64,000 bases of DNA from positions 6,118,501 to 6,182,500 of the forward strand of contig NZ_CP009438.1 in the NCBI RefSeq assembly GCF_000761215.1. Reading direction: 5' to 3'. Every line of letters begins with the position of its first letter. Position 1 is the stretch's first letter. The position numbers and the translations under genes were made by a program. This stretch comes from Streptomyces glaucescens. Lineage in GTDB: Bacteria; Actinomycetota; Actinomycetes; Streptomycetales; Streptomycetaceae. Below the pieces are notes generated by a model. That model searched no databases and was not told the origin of the DNA. It saw nothing but the letters and a program-made list of their open reading frames with translations. Below are positions 41,782-50,013 of this stretch, piece after piece.

Positions 41782-43467
41782 ATGAGTCATCCACACCCCG
41801 AACTGAAAGCCGCCCCGCCCCTTCCCGAAGGAGGGCTGCGGGTCATCGCCCTGGGCGGCCTGGGTGAGATCGGCCGCAACATGACCGTCTTCGAGCACGC
41901 GGGCAAGCTGCTCATCGTCGACTGCGGCGTGCTGTTCCCCGAGGAGACCCAGCCCGGCGTGGACGTGATCCTGCCGGACTTCACCTCGATCCGGGACCGG
42001 CTGGACGACATCGTGGCCGTGGTCCTCACCCACGGTCACGAGGACCACATCGGCGGCGTGCCGTACCTGCTGCGCGAGCGGTCCGACATTCCCGTCGTCG
42101 GCTCCAAGCTGACGCTGGCGTTCCTGGAGGCCAAGCTCAAGGAACACGGCATCCGGCCGCGCACGGTGCGGGTGCGCGAGGGCGACCGGCGGGGCTTCGG
42201 GCCCTTCGACTGCGAGTTCGTGGCGGTCAACCACTCCATCCCCGACAGCCTCGCGGTCGCGATCCGTACCCGGGCCGGGATGGTGCTGCACACCGGCGAC
42301 TTCAAGATGGACCAGTTCCCCCTCGACGACCGCATCACCGATCTGCGCGCCTTCGCCCGCCTGGGCGAGGAGGGCGTGGACCTGTTCCTCACCGACTCCA
42401 CCAACGCCGAAGTACCCGGCTTCACCACCTCCGAGCGGGAGCTGAACCCGGCGATCGAGCAGGTGATGCGCACCGCGCCGCGCCGGGTCATCGTCTCCAG
42501 CTTCGCCAGCCATGTGCACCGCATCCAGCAGGTCCTGGACGCCGCCCACCAGCACGGCCGCAAGGTCGCCTTCGTCGGCCGGTCGATGGTCCGCAACATG
42601 GGCATCGCCCGTGACCTGGGCTATCTGAAGGTCCCCTCCGGTCTGGTCGTGAGCACGAAGGAGCTGGAGAAGCTCCCGGATCACAAGATCGCTCTGGTGT
42701 GCACCGGCTCCCAGGGCGAACCGATGGCCGCGCTGTCACGGATGGCCAACCGGGACCACATGATCCGCATCGGCAAGGGCGACACCGTCCTGCTCGCCAG
42801 CTCCCTCATCCCCGGCAACGAGAACGCCATCTACCGGGTGATCAACGGACTCACCCGGTGGGGTGCCCACGTGGTCCACAAGGGCAACGCCAAGGTGCAC
42901 GTCTCCGGGCATGCCAGCGCCGGCGAACTCGTCTACTGCTACAACATCGTCAAGCCGCGCAACGTCATGCCCGTGCACGGCGAATTCCGCCACCTGCGGG
43001 CCAACGGCGACCTCGCCGTCCGTACCGGTGTCGACCCCGACCGGGTCGTCATCGCCGAGGACGGCGTCGTCGTCGACCTGGTCGACGGGCGGGCGTCCAT
43101 CACCGGCAAGGTCCCCGCCGGCAACGTCTACGTGGACGGCATGGAGGTCGGCGGTGCCACCGAGGCGTCCCTGAAGGACCGCCTCACCCTCGCCGCCGAA
43201 GGCGTGGTGACGGTGGTGGCGATCGTCGACGCGGACACCGGCGCCCTCGCCGAGGCCCCCGACTTCCTGGCCCGGGGCTTCGTCCACGACGATGCCACCT
43301 TCGAGCCGGTCGTCCCCGTCATCGAGAAGACCCTGGCCACCGCAGCCGAGGAAGGCGTCGGGGACGCGCGCCAACTCGAACAACTCCTCGCCCGGGCCGT
43401 CGCCAACTGGGCGTTCCGCACCCACCGCCGCAAGCCCCTCATCATTCCCGTCATCATCGACGCCTGA
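41782..43467 (+). CDS. rnj: Ribonuclease J
   Basis: 561 residues, the usual RNase J length. The beta-CASP MBL core shows LTHGHEDHIGGVPYL (zinc ligands), HTGDFKMDQ, ASFASHVHRIQQ, FVGRSMVRNMGIARDLGY, GSQGEPMAAL and HVSGHASAGEL. RNase J has endonuclease and 5'-3' exonuclease activity in mRNA decay and rRNA processing. ATG 41782 (MSHPHPEL) matches the start I remember for Streptomyces RNase J. The neighbours differ from those I recall for S. coelicolor RNase J, so this may be a second copy. It could work with the two helicases as a degradosome. Confidence 0.95.
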   Translation: MSHPHPELKAAPPLPEGGLRVIALGGLGEIGRNMTVFEHAGKLLIVDCGVLFPEETQPGVDVILPDFTSIRDRLDDIVAVVLTHGHEDHIGGVPYLLRERSDIPVVGSKLTLAFLEAKLKEHGIRPRTVRVREGDRRGFGPFDCEFVAVNHSIPDSLAVAIRTRAGMVLHTGDFKMDQFPLDDRITDLRAFARLGEEGVDLFLTDSTNAEVPGFTTSERELNPAIEQVMRTAPRRVIVSSFASHVHRIQQVLDAAHQHGRKVAFVGRSMVRNMGIARDLGYLKVPSGLVVSTKELEKLPDHKIALVCTGSQGEPMAALSRMANRDHMIRIGKGDTVLLASSLIPGNENAIYRVINGLTRWGAHVVHKGNAKVHVSGHASAGELVYCYNIVKPRNVMPVHGEFRHLRANGDLAVRTGVDPDRVVIAEDGVVVDLVDGRASITGKVPAGNVYVDGMEVGGATEASLKDRLTLAAEGVVTVVAIVDADTGALAEAPDFLARGFVHDDATFEPVVPVIEKTLATAAEEGVGDARQLEQLLARAVANWAFRTHRRKPLIIPVIIDA

Positions 43468-43685
43468 GCCACACCCGGGCAGGCGTCCCGGGTCAGACGC
43501 CGATGTGCACGAGGTGAGACCCGGCGACGAGTCGGTCCTGATGTCCAGCCTCATCACCGGCCCGCCGGGTCGGCCCGGGCGGCCCGGTGGCGAGCGCTGC
43601 GCCGGACATCCCGCCGCGTGGCGATTCCGGAGCCTGCGGACGAGGGCGCCTGACTGCGGGTTCGTGAGCCAGGCGCTGGTGACGA

Positions 43686-44804
43686 TCAGGCGGCGACGAG
43701 CTCCTGCTCACGGTCCGGCGTCTCGACCTCGGGCTTCCTGTTCGGCAGCGAGAGGCGGAAGACCTTGCGCCACGCGGAGAACACCTGTTTGGGCAGCGGT
43801 CCGGTGACGTACTCCAGCTCGTACTTCTCGAACAGGGCGCGCACCTTCACCGCGACCTCGGCGTACCGGTTGCTCGGCAGGTCGGGGAACAGGTGGTGCT
43901 CGATCTGGTGCGACAGGTTGCCGGTCATGAAGTGCATGGCCTTGCTGCCGCTGATGTTCGCCGAGCCCATCATCTGGCGCAGGTACCACTGGCCGCGCGT
44001 CTCGCCCTTGATCGACCGACGCTCGAAGACCTGCACGCCCTCGGGGAAGTGCCCGCACATGATCACCGAGTGGGACCAGAGGTTGCGCACCAGGTTCGCG
44101 GTGAACGTGGCGGCGAGCGTGGGGAGGAACGACGGGCCCGACAGCAGCGGGTGGATCACATAGTCCTTGAGCACCTGCTTGCGGATCTTGCGTCCGACGG
44201 CCTTGGCCCGCGCGCGGAACTCCGGGTTCTTGCGGCGGTGCTTGCTCAGGTTGCGGCCGAGCTCCAGGTCGTACGCGGCGATGCCGTACTCGAAGAAACA
44301 GGCGTTGAGGAAGTTCCACAACGGCTGGCCGAGGTGGAACGGGTGCCACTTCTGGTCCTCGTCGACGCGCATGATGCCGTAGCCGAGGTCGTTGTCCTTG
44401 CCGACCACGTTGGTGTACGTGTGGTGCAGCTCGTTGTGCGAGTGCTTCCACTGGTCGGCCGGCGAGACGTGGTCCCACTCCCAGGTGGTGGAGTGGATCT
44501 TCGGGTCCCGCATCCAGTCCCACTGGCCGTGCAGGATGTTGTGGCCGATCTCCATGTTGTCCATGATCTTCGCCACGGACAGACCGGCGGTCCCGATCAG
44601 CCACGCGGGCGGGAACATCGAGAACAGCAGCACACCCCTGCTGACCAGCTCCAGCTTGCGCTGCGCGGCGATGACCTTACGGATGTAGGCGGCGTCCTTC
44701 TCGCCACGGCTGGCGATCACTTCGTCGCGGATCGCGTCCAGCTCGCGGCCGAGCTCCTCGATCTGCTCCGCGGTCAGGTGGGCGGTGGGGTCGATGGCGG
44801 TCAA
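43686..44804 (-). CDS. DesA3-like membrane fatty-acid desaturase
   Basis: 372 residues from a TTG start (AGGAA before it, 7 bp after the reductase stop). Three histidine boxes: GHNILHGQW, HSHNELHH and HQIEHHLFPDLPSN, with hydrophobic helices between. It looks like the mycobacterial DesA3 acyl-CoA delta-9 desaturase, which uses the Rv3230c reductase; here the equivalent reductase is just upstream. Such enzymes make unsaturated acyl chains to keep membranes fluid, which suits a cold-adaptation island. Confidence 0.88.
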   Translation of the reverse strand: MTAIDPTAHLTAEQIEELGRELDAIRDEVIASRGEKDAAYIRKVIAAQRKLELVSRGVLLFSMFPPAWLIGTAGLSVAKIMDNMEIGHNILHGQWDWMRDPKIHSTTWEWDHVSPADQWKHSHNELHHTYTNVVGKDNDLGYGIMRVDEDQKWHPFHLGQPLWNFLNACFFEYGIAAYDLELGRNLSKHRRKNPEFRARAKAVGRKIRKQVLKDYVIHPLLSGPSFLPTLAATFTANLVRNLWSHSVIMCGHFPEGVQVFERRSIKGETRGQWYLRQMMGSANISGSKAMHFMTGNLSHQIEHHLFPDLPSNRYAEVAVKVRALFEKYELEYVTGPLPKQVFSAWRKVFRLSLPNRKPEVETPDREQELVAA

Positions 44805-44811
44805 ACTGTTC

Positions 44812-45867
44812 CTACCGTTCGATGTCGCAGGGGCCCGCCGCGGCGGACACGCAGGTCTGGATGAGGACGCCCGGCTCGGCCTCGGTGATCTCGCCGGTGC
44901 GCAGGTCGCGGACGGCGCCCGCCTTGAGCGGCGTGACGCAGCCGAAGCAGATGCCCATGCGGCACCCGGAGGGCATGAGCACGCCGGACTCCTCGCCGAC
45001 GTCCAGCAACGGCGTGGCGCCGTCCGCGTCGACGGTCTTGCCGGTGGAGCTGAACGTGACCTCGCCGCCGTCACCGGCTACGACGATGCTGGGGCGGAAG
45101 CGTTCGGTGTGCAGGCGCTCCTGTACGCCGTGATCTCTCCAGTGCTCTTCGGCGGCGTCGAGCAGGCCCGCGGGCCCGCAAGCCCAGGTCTCGCGCTCGG
45201 CCCAGTCGGGCACGAGTTCGCCGAGACGGGAGATGTCGAGCATGCCGTCCGTGTCGGTGTGCACCTCGGTGAGCCGCAGCCTCTTGTCCGCGACCAGGTC
45301 GTGCAGTTCGTTGCGGAAGATCACGTCCTGCGGCCGTGGCGCGCAGTGGACCATGACGACGTCGTCGAACTCGGTGTCGCGCAGCATGCCCATCACGGGC
45401 GTGATGCCGCTGCCGGCCGTCAGGTAGAGCACCTTGGCGGGCGTGGCCTGCGGCAGCACGAAGTCACCGGTCGCCTGGTCGAGCTGGATCAGCGTGCCCG
45501 GCTTCGCCCTGCGGACCAGGTGGTTGCTGACCTTGCCGTCCGGGATCGCCTTCACGGTGATCGTGACGCGGCCGTCCTGGCGTCTTGCCGGCGAGGTGAG
45601 GGAGTAGGCACGCCACAGGCGCACCCCGTCGACGTCGACCCCGATCCGCACGTACTGACCGGCCCTGTGTCCGCGCCAGCCCCGACCCGGTCTGATCACG
45701 ATGGTCGCGGCGTCACCCGTCTCGGGGTACACGGCCTCGATGCGCCCCCGCAGATCGGCGCCCGCGCGCAGGGGGCTGACCAGGTCGAGGTAGTCCGACG
45801 GCAGCAGCGGCGTCGTGACCATCTCCAGCAGTTTCCACGCCCTGCTGCGGAGGGTTGCACTCGTCAT
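44812..45867 (-). CDS. Ferredoxin reductase for the desaturase (FAD + 2Fe-2S)
   Basis: 351 residues. FAD domain with GHRAGQYVRIGVDVDGVRLW and RAYSLTSPA, NAD-binding GSGITPVMGMLR, and a C-terminal plant-type 2Fe-2S domain with CRMGICFGCVTPL and a distal cysteine in TCVSAA. This is the organisation of Rv3230c, electron donor to DesA3. Start at 45867; GGAG is very close to the ATG. The stop is 7 bp before the desaturase start, so they are one unit. Divergent from a PucR-type regulator with an inverted repeat between. Confidence 0.9.
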   Translation of the reverse strand: MTSATLRSRAWKLLEMVTTPLLPSDYLDLVSPLRAGADLRGRIEAVYPETGDAATIVIRPGRGWRGHRAGQYVRIGVDVDGVRLWRAYSLTSPARRQDGRVTITVKAIPDGKVSNHLVRRAKPGTLIQLDQATGDFVLPQATPAKVLYLTAGSGITPVMGMLRDTEFDDVVMVHCAPRPQDVIFRNELHDLVADKRLRLTEVHTDTDGMLDISRLGELVPDWAERETWACGPAGLLDAAEEHWRDHGVQERLHTERFRPSIVVAGDGGEVTFSSTGKTVDADGATPLLDVGEESGVLMPSGCRMGICFGCVTPLKAGAVRDLRTGEITEAEPGVLIQTCVSAAAGPCDIER

Positions 45868-45898
45868 GACTCCAGCTTGCTGCGCCTCAGGGCGTAAA

Positions 45899-45914
45899 GT
45901 CCTGACCGCAGGAC
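45899..45914. promoter_or_regulatory. GTCCTG-N4-CAGGAC operator candidate
   Basis: Perfect 6+6 inverted repeat in the 87-bp gap between the divergent reductase-desaturase unit and the PucR-type regulator. Its central position would let one protein control both promoters. Confidence 0.5.
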
Positions 45915-45954
45915 GTGAATCTGGTCGGTTGAATTGTTCGCAGGGAACAAGGAC

Positions 45955-47094
45955 GTGAGCCATGCAATCCGGAGGGCCGGCGAACTGGCCCTGAACGAGA
46001 CGACGGTCACCGCACTTCGGGCCGCGCTGAGGACCACCGCCGACGAGGTCGTCCAAGCGATCATCGACGAGGTCCCTTCCTACGCCAACGCCCTTTCGGG
46101 CAGCATGGGCGGCACCATCCGCCGAGCCGTCCGCACCGCGCTGGGGCACTACCTGGACCTCGCGAGCGGGAACGCCACAGGCGGCGACGCCGGTGACGCG
46201 GCCTACGAGCTGGGCCGCGGCGAGGTGCGCGACGGCCGTTCGATGGACGCCCTGCTCAGCGCCTACCGCGTCGGTGCCCGCGTGGCCTGGCGATGCCTGG
46301 CCGCGGGTGCCGTGTCCGCAGGTCTGCCCGCCGCCGAGGTCGCCAAGTTCGCCGAGCTGACCTTCGCCTACATCGACGAGCTCTCCGCCGCGAGCGCCGC
46401 GGGCCACGCCGACGAACTGGCCGCCCGGGGCAGGGCCCACGAGCGCCACCTGGAACACCTGGCCCGCGACCTCCTCGCCGGCGCGAGCCCGGACGTGCTG
46501 CTGGCCTCCGCTCAACGGGCCGGATGGCAGCCTCCGGATTCGCTGACGGCGGTCCTGCTGCCCGCCGCCCAGGCCCGGCCCGCCTACCGCGCGCTCGACC
46601 CGGGCACCCTCGTCCTCGACGATCTGCCGGACGGCACCGGTGTGCTGCTCGTCCCCGATGCCGACCGATCACATCTCCTGCGGCAGCTGACCGACCGCAC
46701 CGCAGTGGTCGGCCCGGCCCGGCCATGGACTCGTGCGTCGGCCTCGTACGCACGAGCCGTACGCGCCCGCTCCCTCTCCTCTGACATCCGCGACACCGAG
46801 GAGCACCTGCCCGAGCTGGTGCTGACCGCCGACGTGGACGCGTTCGCGGACCTGCGTGCCCGAGCCCTCGCACCGTTGCGCACCCTGCCTGCCGCGACCG
46901 CACGGCGGCTGGAGGAGACGTTGCGGGCGTGGCTGCTGCACCAGGGCAGGCGGGACGAGGTGGCGGCGGCGTTGTTCGTCCACCCCCAGACCGTCCGGTA
47001 CCGGATGTCGCAGCTGCGGGAGCTGTTCCCGGATCTCGCATCGCCACACCGGGTCCTCGAACTGACGCTGGCGGTCGGTCTCCGGGCCGGTTGA
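45955..47094 (+). CDS. PucR-type transcriptional regulator
   Basis: 379 residues. N-terminal all-helical region (ALRTTADEVVQAIIDEVPSY, GRSMDALLSAYRVGARVAWR) typical of actinobacterial PucR-like regulators, a central domain, and the C-terminal PucR HTH (EETLRAWLLHQGRRDEVAAA, FVHPQTVRYRMSQLRELFPD). GTG 45955 is preferred for AAGGAC and GGGA upstream; a TTG seven codons earlier is possible. Divergent from desaturase genes, which it probably controls; the signal may be a lipid or temperature-dependent metabolite. Confidence 0.85.
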   Translation: MSHAIRRAGELALNETTVTALRAALRTTADEVVQAIIDEVPSYANALSGSMGGTIRRAVRTALGHYLDLASGNATGGDAGDAAYELGRGEVRDGRSMDALLSAYRVGARVAWRCLAAGAVSAGLPAAEVAKFAELTFAYIDELSAASAAGHADELAARGRAHERHLEHLARDLLAGASPDVLLASAQRAGWQPPDSLTAVLLPAAQARPAYRALDPGTLVLDDLPDGTGVLLVPDADRSHLLRQLTDRTAVVGPARPWTRASASYARAVRARSLSSDIRDTEEHLPELVLTADVDAFADLRARALAPLRTLPAATARRLEETLRAWLLHQGRRDEVAAALFVHPQTVRYRMSQLRELFPDLASPHRVLELTLAVGLRAG

Positions 47095-47160
47095 CGCGTA
47101 CGTCGACCGTCCACGAACTCCCGGCAGCCGCAACCTCCGTTACAGGGGCAGTCATGAGAC

Positions 47161-47201
47161 ATGAGAGGGTCTGGGACGTGAGCGAGACACCGACGAACAC
47201 C
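47161..47201 (+). repeat. Direct repeat R: 5' end of intact pcaL
   Basis: The right-hand copy of the 41-bp repeat also seen at 34631-34671 (36 of 41 identical). It covers 17 bases upstream of pcaL and its first eight codons. Together the copies frame a 12.5-kb segment. Confidence 0.8.
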
Positions 47202-48485
47202 CTGCAATACCGCTTCGACGGGAGAGAAGACGCCCCGGTCCTGATCCTGGGTCCCTCACTGGGCACCACCTGGCACATGTGGGACCGGCAGGTGCCGGAG
47301 CTGACCGAGCAGTGGCGCGTCCTGCGGTTCGACCTGCCGGGCCACGGCGGCGCCCCCGCCCACCCCGCCGGCTCCGTCAGCGAACTCACCACCCGGCTGC
47401 TCGCCACGCTCGACGGCCTCGGCGTCCAGCGCTTCGGCTACGCCGGATGCGCGCTCGGCGGCGCCATCGGCGTGGAGCTGGCCCTGCGCCACCCGGAGCG
47501 CCTGGCGTCCCTGGTGCTGATCGCGGCCTCCCCGCGGTTCGGCACGGCGGACGAGTTCCGCCAGCGCGGGGTGATCGTCCGGACGAACGGCCTGGACCCG
47601 ATCGCCCGCACCTCGCCCGACCGCTGGTTCACCACCGGATTCGCCGCCGCCCAGCCCGCGATCACCGACTGGGCGGTGCAGATGGTGCGCACCACCGACC
47701 CCGGCTGCTACATCGCCGCGTGCGAGGCGCTGGCCACCTTCGACGTGCGGCCCGAGCTGGGCCGGGTGGGCGTGCCGACGCTGGTGCTGGTCGGCTCGGA
47801 GGACCAGGTCACCGGTCCCGCCGAGGCCCGCACCCTGGTCGCCGGGATTCCCGACGCCCGGCTCGCGGTCGTCCCGGGCGCCTCCCACCTGGTGCCGGTG
47901 GAGCAGCCCGCCGCGGTCACGGACCTGCTGGTGACCCACTTCTCCACCGCCTGGCAGCCGCTCATCGACCCGGGTACCGGCCAGATGGCCGTCGCCACCG
48001 CGCCGGTCAAGCCGGTCCCCGCCGCCGTGCCCCCGCAGGCCGTGCCGGCCGCGCCCATCGCCGAGATCGCCCCGCCCGCCGCCCAGCCGCAGGCCGTGGG
48101 CCGGCCGGACCCGTACGACGCCGGGATCAAGGTGCGCCGCGAGGTCCTCGGCGACGCGCACGTCGACCGGGCGCTGGCGCAGGCGGACGAGTTCTCCGGC
48201 GACTTCCAGGAGTTCGTCACCCGCTACGCCTGGGGCGAGGTCTGGGACCGTCCCGGCCTGGACCGGCGCACCCGCAGCTGCATCACCCTGACCGCCCTCG
48301 TCGCCGGCGGGCACCTGGAGGGGCTGGCGTCCCACACGCGCGCCGCGCTGCGCAACGGCCTGACCCCCGCCGAGATCCGGGAGGTGCTGCTGCACGCCGC
48401 CGTCTACTGCGGCGTACCGGCGGCGGACAGCGCGTTCAAGGTGGCGCAGGAGGTCATCCGGCAGGAGACCACCCCCCAGGAGTGA
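47178..48485 (+). CDS. pcaL: Fused 3-oxoadipate enol-lactonase / 4-carboxymuconolactone decarboxylase
   Basis: 435 residues. PcaD-like alpha/beta hydrolase (1-270; LGPSLGTTWHMWDRQVPELT, LPGHGGAP, PGASHLVPVE with the histidine) joined by a Pro/Ala linker to PcaC (about 315-430; DPYDAGIKVRREVLG, RTRSCITLTALVAGGHLEGL, HAAVYCGVPAA). It performs two steps of protocatechuate degradation. The nucleophile elbow reads GCALGG, so the usual serine is replaced by Ala with Cys beside it. GTG at 47178. The other pca genes are not in the window. Ferulate breakdown would feed this pathway, linking it loosely to the esterase at 33-34 kb. Confidence 0.93.
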   Translation: MSETPTNTLQYRFDGREDAPVLILGPSLGTTWHMWDRQVPELTEQWRVLRFDLPGHGGAPAHPAGSVSELTTRLLATLDGLGVQRFGYAGCALGGAIGVELALRHPERLASLVLIAASPRFGTADEFRQRGVIVRTNGLDPIARTSPDRWFTTGFAAAQPAITDWAVQMVRTTDPGCYIAACEALATFDVRPELGRVGVPTLVLVGSEDQVTGPAEARTLVAGIPDARLAVVPGASHLVPVEQPAAVTDLLVTHFSTAWQPLIDPGTGQMAVATAPVKPVPAAVPPQAVPAAPIAEIAPPAAQPQAVGRPDPYDAGIKVRREVLGDAHVDRALAQADEFSGDFQEFVTRYAWGEVWDRPGLDRRTRSCITLTALVAGGHLEGLASHTRAALRNGLTPAEIREVLLHAAVYCGVPAADSAFKVAQEVIRQETTPQE

Positions 48486-48506
48486 GCACCCGCTCCCGTC
48501 GGGCGG

Positions 48507-48512
48507 CAGGAT
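48507..48512 (+). promoter_or_regulatory. -10-like CAGGAT for a leaderless start
   Basis: CAGGAT is followed by six bases and the ATG at 48519, with no ribosome-binding site. Weak as a -10, but the spacing fits a leaderless transcript. No -35 is clear. Confidence 0.35.
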
Positions 48513-48518
48513 GGCCCC

Positions 48519-49160
48519 ATGACGCTGAAGCTCACGAAGAAGTCGCACGCCTGCGTCCGCCTGGAGAAGGACGGGCGCACGCTGGTCCTCGACCCCGGCG
48601 GGTTCACCGAGGCGGACGCCACCGACGGCGCCGACGCGATCCTCGTCACGCACGAGCACCCCGACCACTTCGACGAGGGCCGGCTGCGGGCCGCGATGGA
48701 GGCCGGTCCGGGCGCCGAGATCTGGACCCTGAAGTCGGTCGCGGAGCGGATCTCGGCGGCGTTCCCCGGGCGGGTGCACACCGTCGGCCACGGCGACACC
48801 TTCACGGCCGCGGGCTTCGACGTGCAGGTGCACGGCGAGCTGCACGCGGTGATCCACCCGGACATCCCGCGCGTCACCAACGTCGGCTACCTGATCGACG
48901 GCGGGAAGGTCTTCCACCCCGGCGACGCCCTCACCGTCCCCGACCGGCCGGTGGAGACGCTGATGCTGCCGGTGATGGCCCCCTGGAGCAAGATCTCCGA
49001 GGTCATCGACTACGTGCGCGAGGTCCGGCCGCGGCGCGCCTACGACATCCACGACGCGCTCCTCACCGACCTGGCCCGCCCGATCTACGACCGCCAGATC
49101 GGCGCGCTGGGCGGCTGCGAGCACCTGCGGCTGACACCGGGCGAGTCCGCCGACGTGTGA
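48519..49160 (+). CDS. UlaG-like metallo-beta-lactamase-fold hydrolase
   Basis: 213 residues. The zinc-site motif is THEHPDHFD, with HGELHAVIHPDIP and GDALTVPD contributing further ligands, and DIHDALL near the end. The one-domain layout is that of UlaG/YcbL-like proteins, which hydrolyse lactones or phosphodiesters; the substrate here is unknown. It precedes exonuclease III by 50 bp. Confidence 0.85.
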   Translation: MTLKLTKKSHACVRLEKDGRTLVLDPGGFTEADATDGADAILVTHEHPDHFDEGRLRAAMEAGPGAEIWTLKSVAERISAAFPGRVHTVGHGDTFTAAGFDVQVHGELHAVIHPDIPRVTNVGYLIDGGKVFHPGDALTVPDRPVETLMLPVMAPWSKISEVIDYVREVRPRRAYDIHDALLTDLARPIYDRQIGALGGCEHLRLTPGESADV

Positions 49161-49197
49161 CGCAGCCCGCGCGGCCCGCGCTGTCGGTGGCGGCGGG

Positions 49198-49203
49198 TAG
49201 GTT
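49198..49203 (+). promoter_or_regulatory. -10 TAGGTT for a leaderless xth start
   Basis: TAGGTT ends 7 nt before the ATG at 49211 and no ribosome-binding site is present, the standard geometry of a leaderless Streptomyces mRNA. A -35 CTGTCG lies about 17 bp upstream. Confidence 0.5.
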
Positions 49204-49210
49204 GTGAGAC

Positions 49211-49990
49211 ATGCGCATCGCGACCTGGAACGTGAACTCGATCACCGCCCGCCTGCCGAGGCTGCTGGCCTGGCTGGAGAGCAGCGGCACCGACGTGCTC
49301 TGCCTCCAGGAGGCCAAGGTCGCCGAGGAGCAGTTCCCGTTCGACCAGCTGCGCGACCTCGGCTACGAGGCGGCGGTGCACGCCACGGGCCGGTGGAACG
49401 GCGTGGCGGTGCTCTCCCGCGTCGGCATCGAGGACGTGGTCAAGGGCCTGCCCGGCGACCCCGGCTTCGACGGCGCGGTGGAGCCCCGCGCCATCTCCGC
49501 GACCTGCGGCCCGGTCCGCGTCTGGTCGGTGTACGTGCCGAACGGCCGCGAGGTCGAGCACCCGCACTACGCGTACAAGCTCCAGTGGTTCGAGGCGCTG
49601 CGGGCGGCCGTCGCGGGGGACGCGGCCGGCAGCCGCCCGTTCGCCGTCCTGGGCGACTACAACGTGGCCCCGACGGACGACGACGTCTTCGACCCGGCCG
49701 CCTTCGAGGGCTCCACCCACGTCACCCCGGCCGAGCGCGCCGCCCTCACCGCCCTGCGCGAGGCGGGCCTGAACGACGTGGTGCCGCGCCCCCTGAAGTA
49801 CGACCGTCCGTTCACCTACTGGGACTACCGCCAGCTCAGCTTCCCCAAGAACCGCGGCATGCGCATCGACCTGGTCTACGGCAACCAGCCGTTCGCCGGG
49901 GCCGTCAAGGACGCCTACGTCGACCGCGAGGAACGCAAGGGCAAGGGCGCCTCGGATCACGCGCCGGTCGTCGTCGACCTCGACGTCTAG
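49211..49990 (+). CDS. xth: Exodeoxyribonuclease III
   Basis: 259 residues, full length for the family. Seen: MRIATWNVNSITARL, the metal glutamate in CLQEAKV, GDYNVAPTDDDVFDP with the catalytic Asp/Asn, RGMRIDLVYGNQ and the terminal SDHAPVVVDL. It acts as AP endonuclease and 3'-5' exonuclease in base-excision repair. Confidence 0.95.
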   Translation: MRIATWNVNSITARLPRLLAWLESSGTDVLCLQEAKVAEEQFPFDQLRDLGYEAAVHATGRWNGVAVLSRVGIEDVVKGLPGDPGFDGAVEPRAISATCGPVRVWSVYVPNGREVEHPHYAYKLQWFEALRAAVAGDAAGSRPFAVLGDYNVAPTDDDVFDPAAFEGSTHVTPAERAALTALREAGLNDVVPRPLKYDRPFTYWDYRQLSFPKNRGMRIDLVYGNQPFAGAVKDAYVDREERKGKGASDHAPVVVDLDV

Positions 49991-49992
49991 GA

Positions 49993-50010
49993 CGCGGGCT
50001 CACGCCCGCG
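49993..50010. terminator. Hairpin between convergent xth and SGNH genes
   Basis: CGCGGGC (49993-49999) and GCCCGCG (50004-50010) form a 7-bp stem with a TCAC loop directly after the xth stop. Confidence 0.6.
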
Positions 50011-50013
50011 CGC

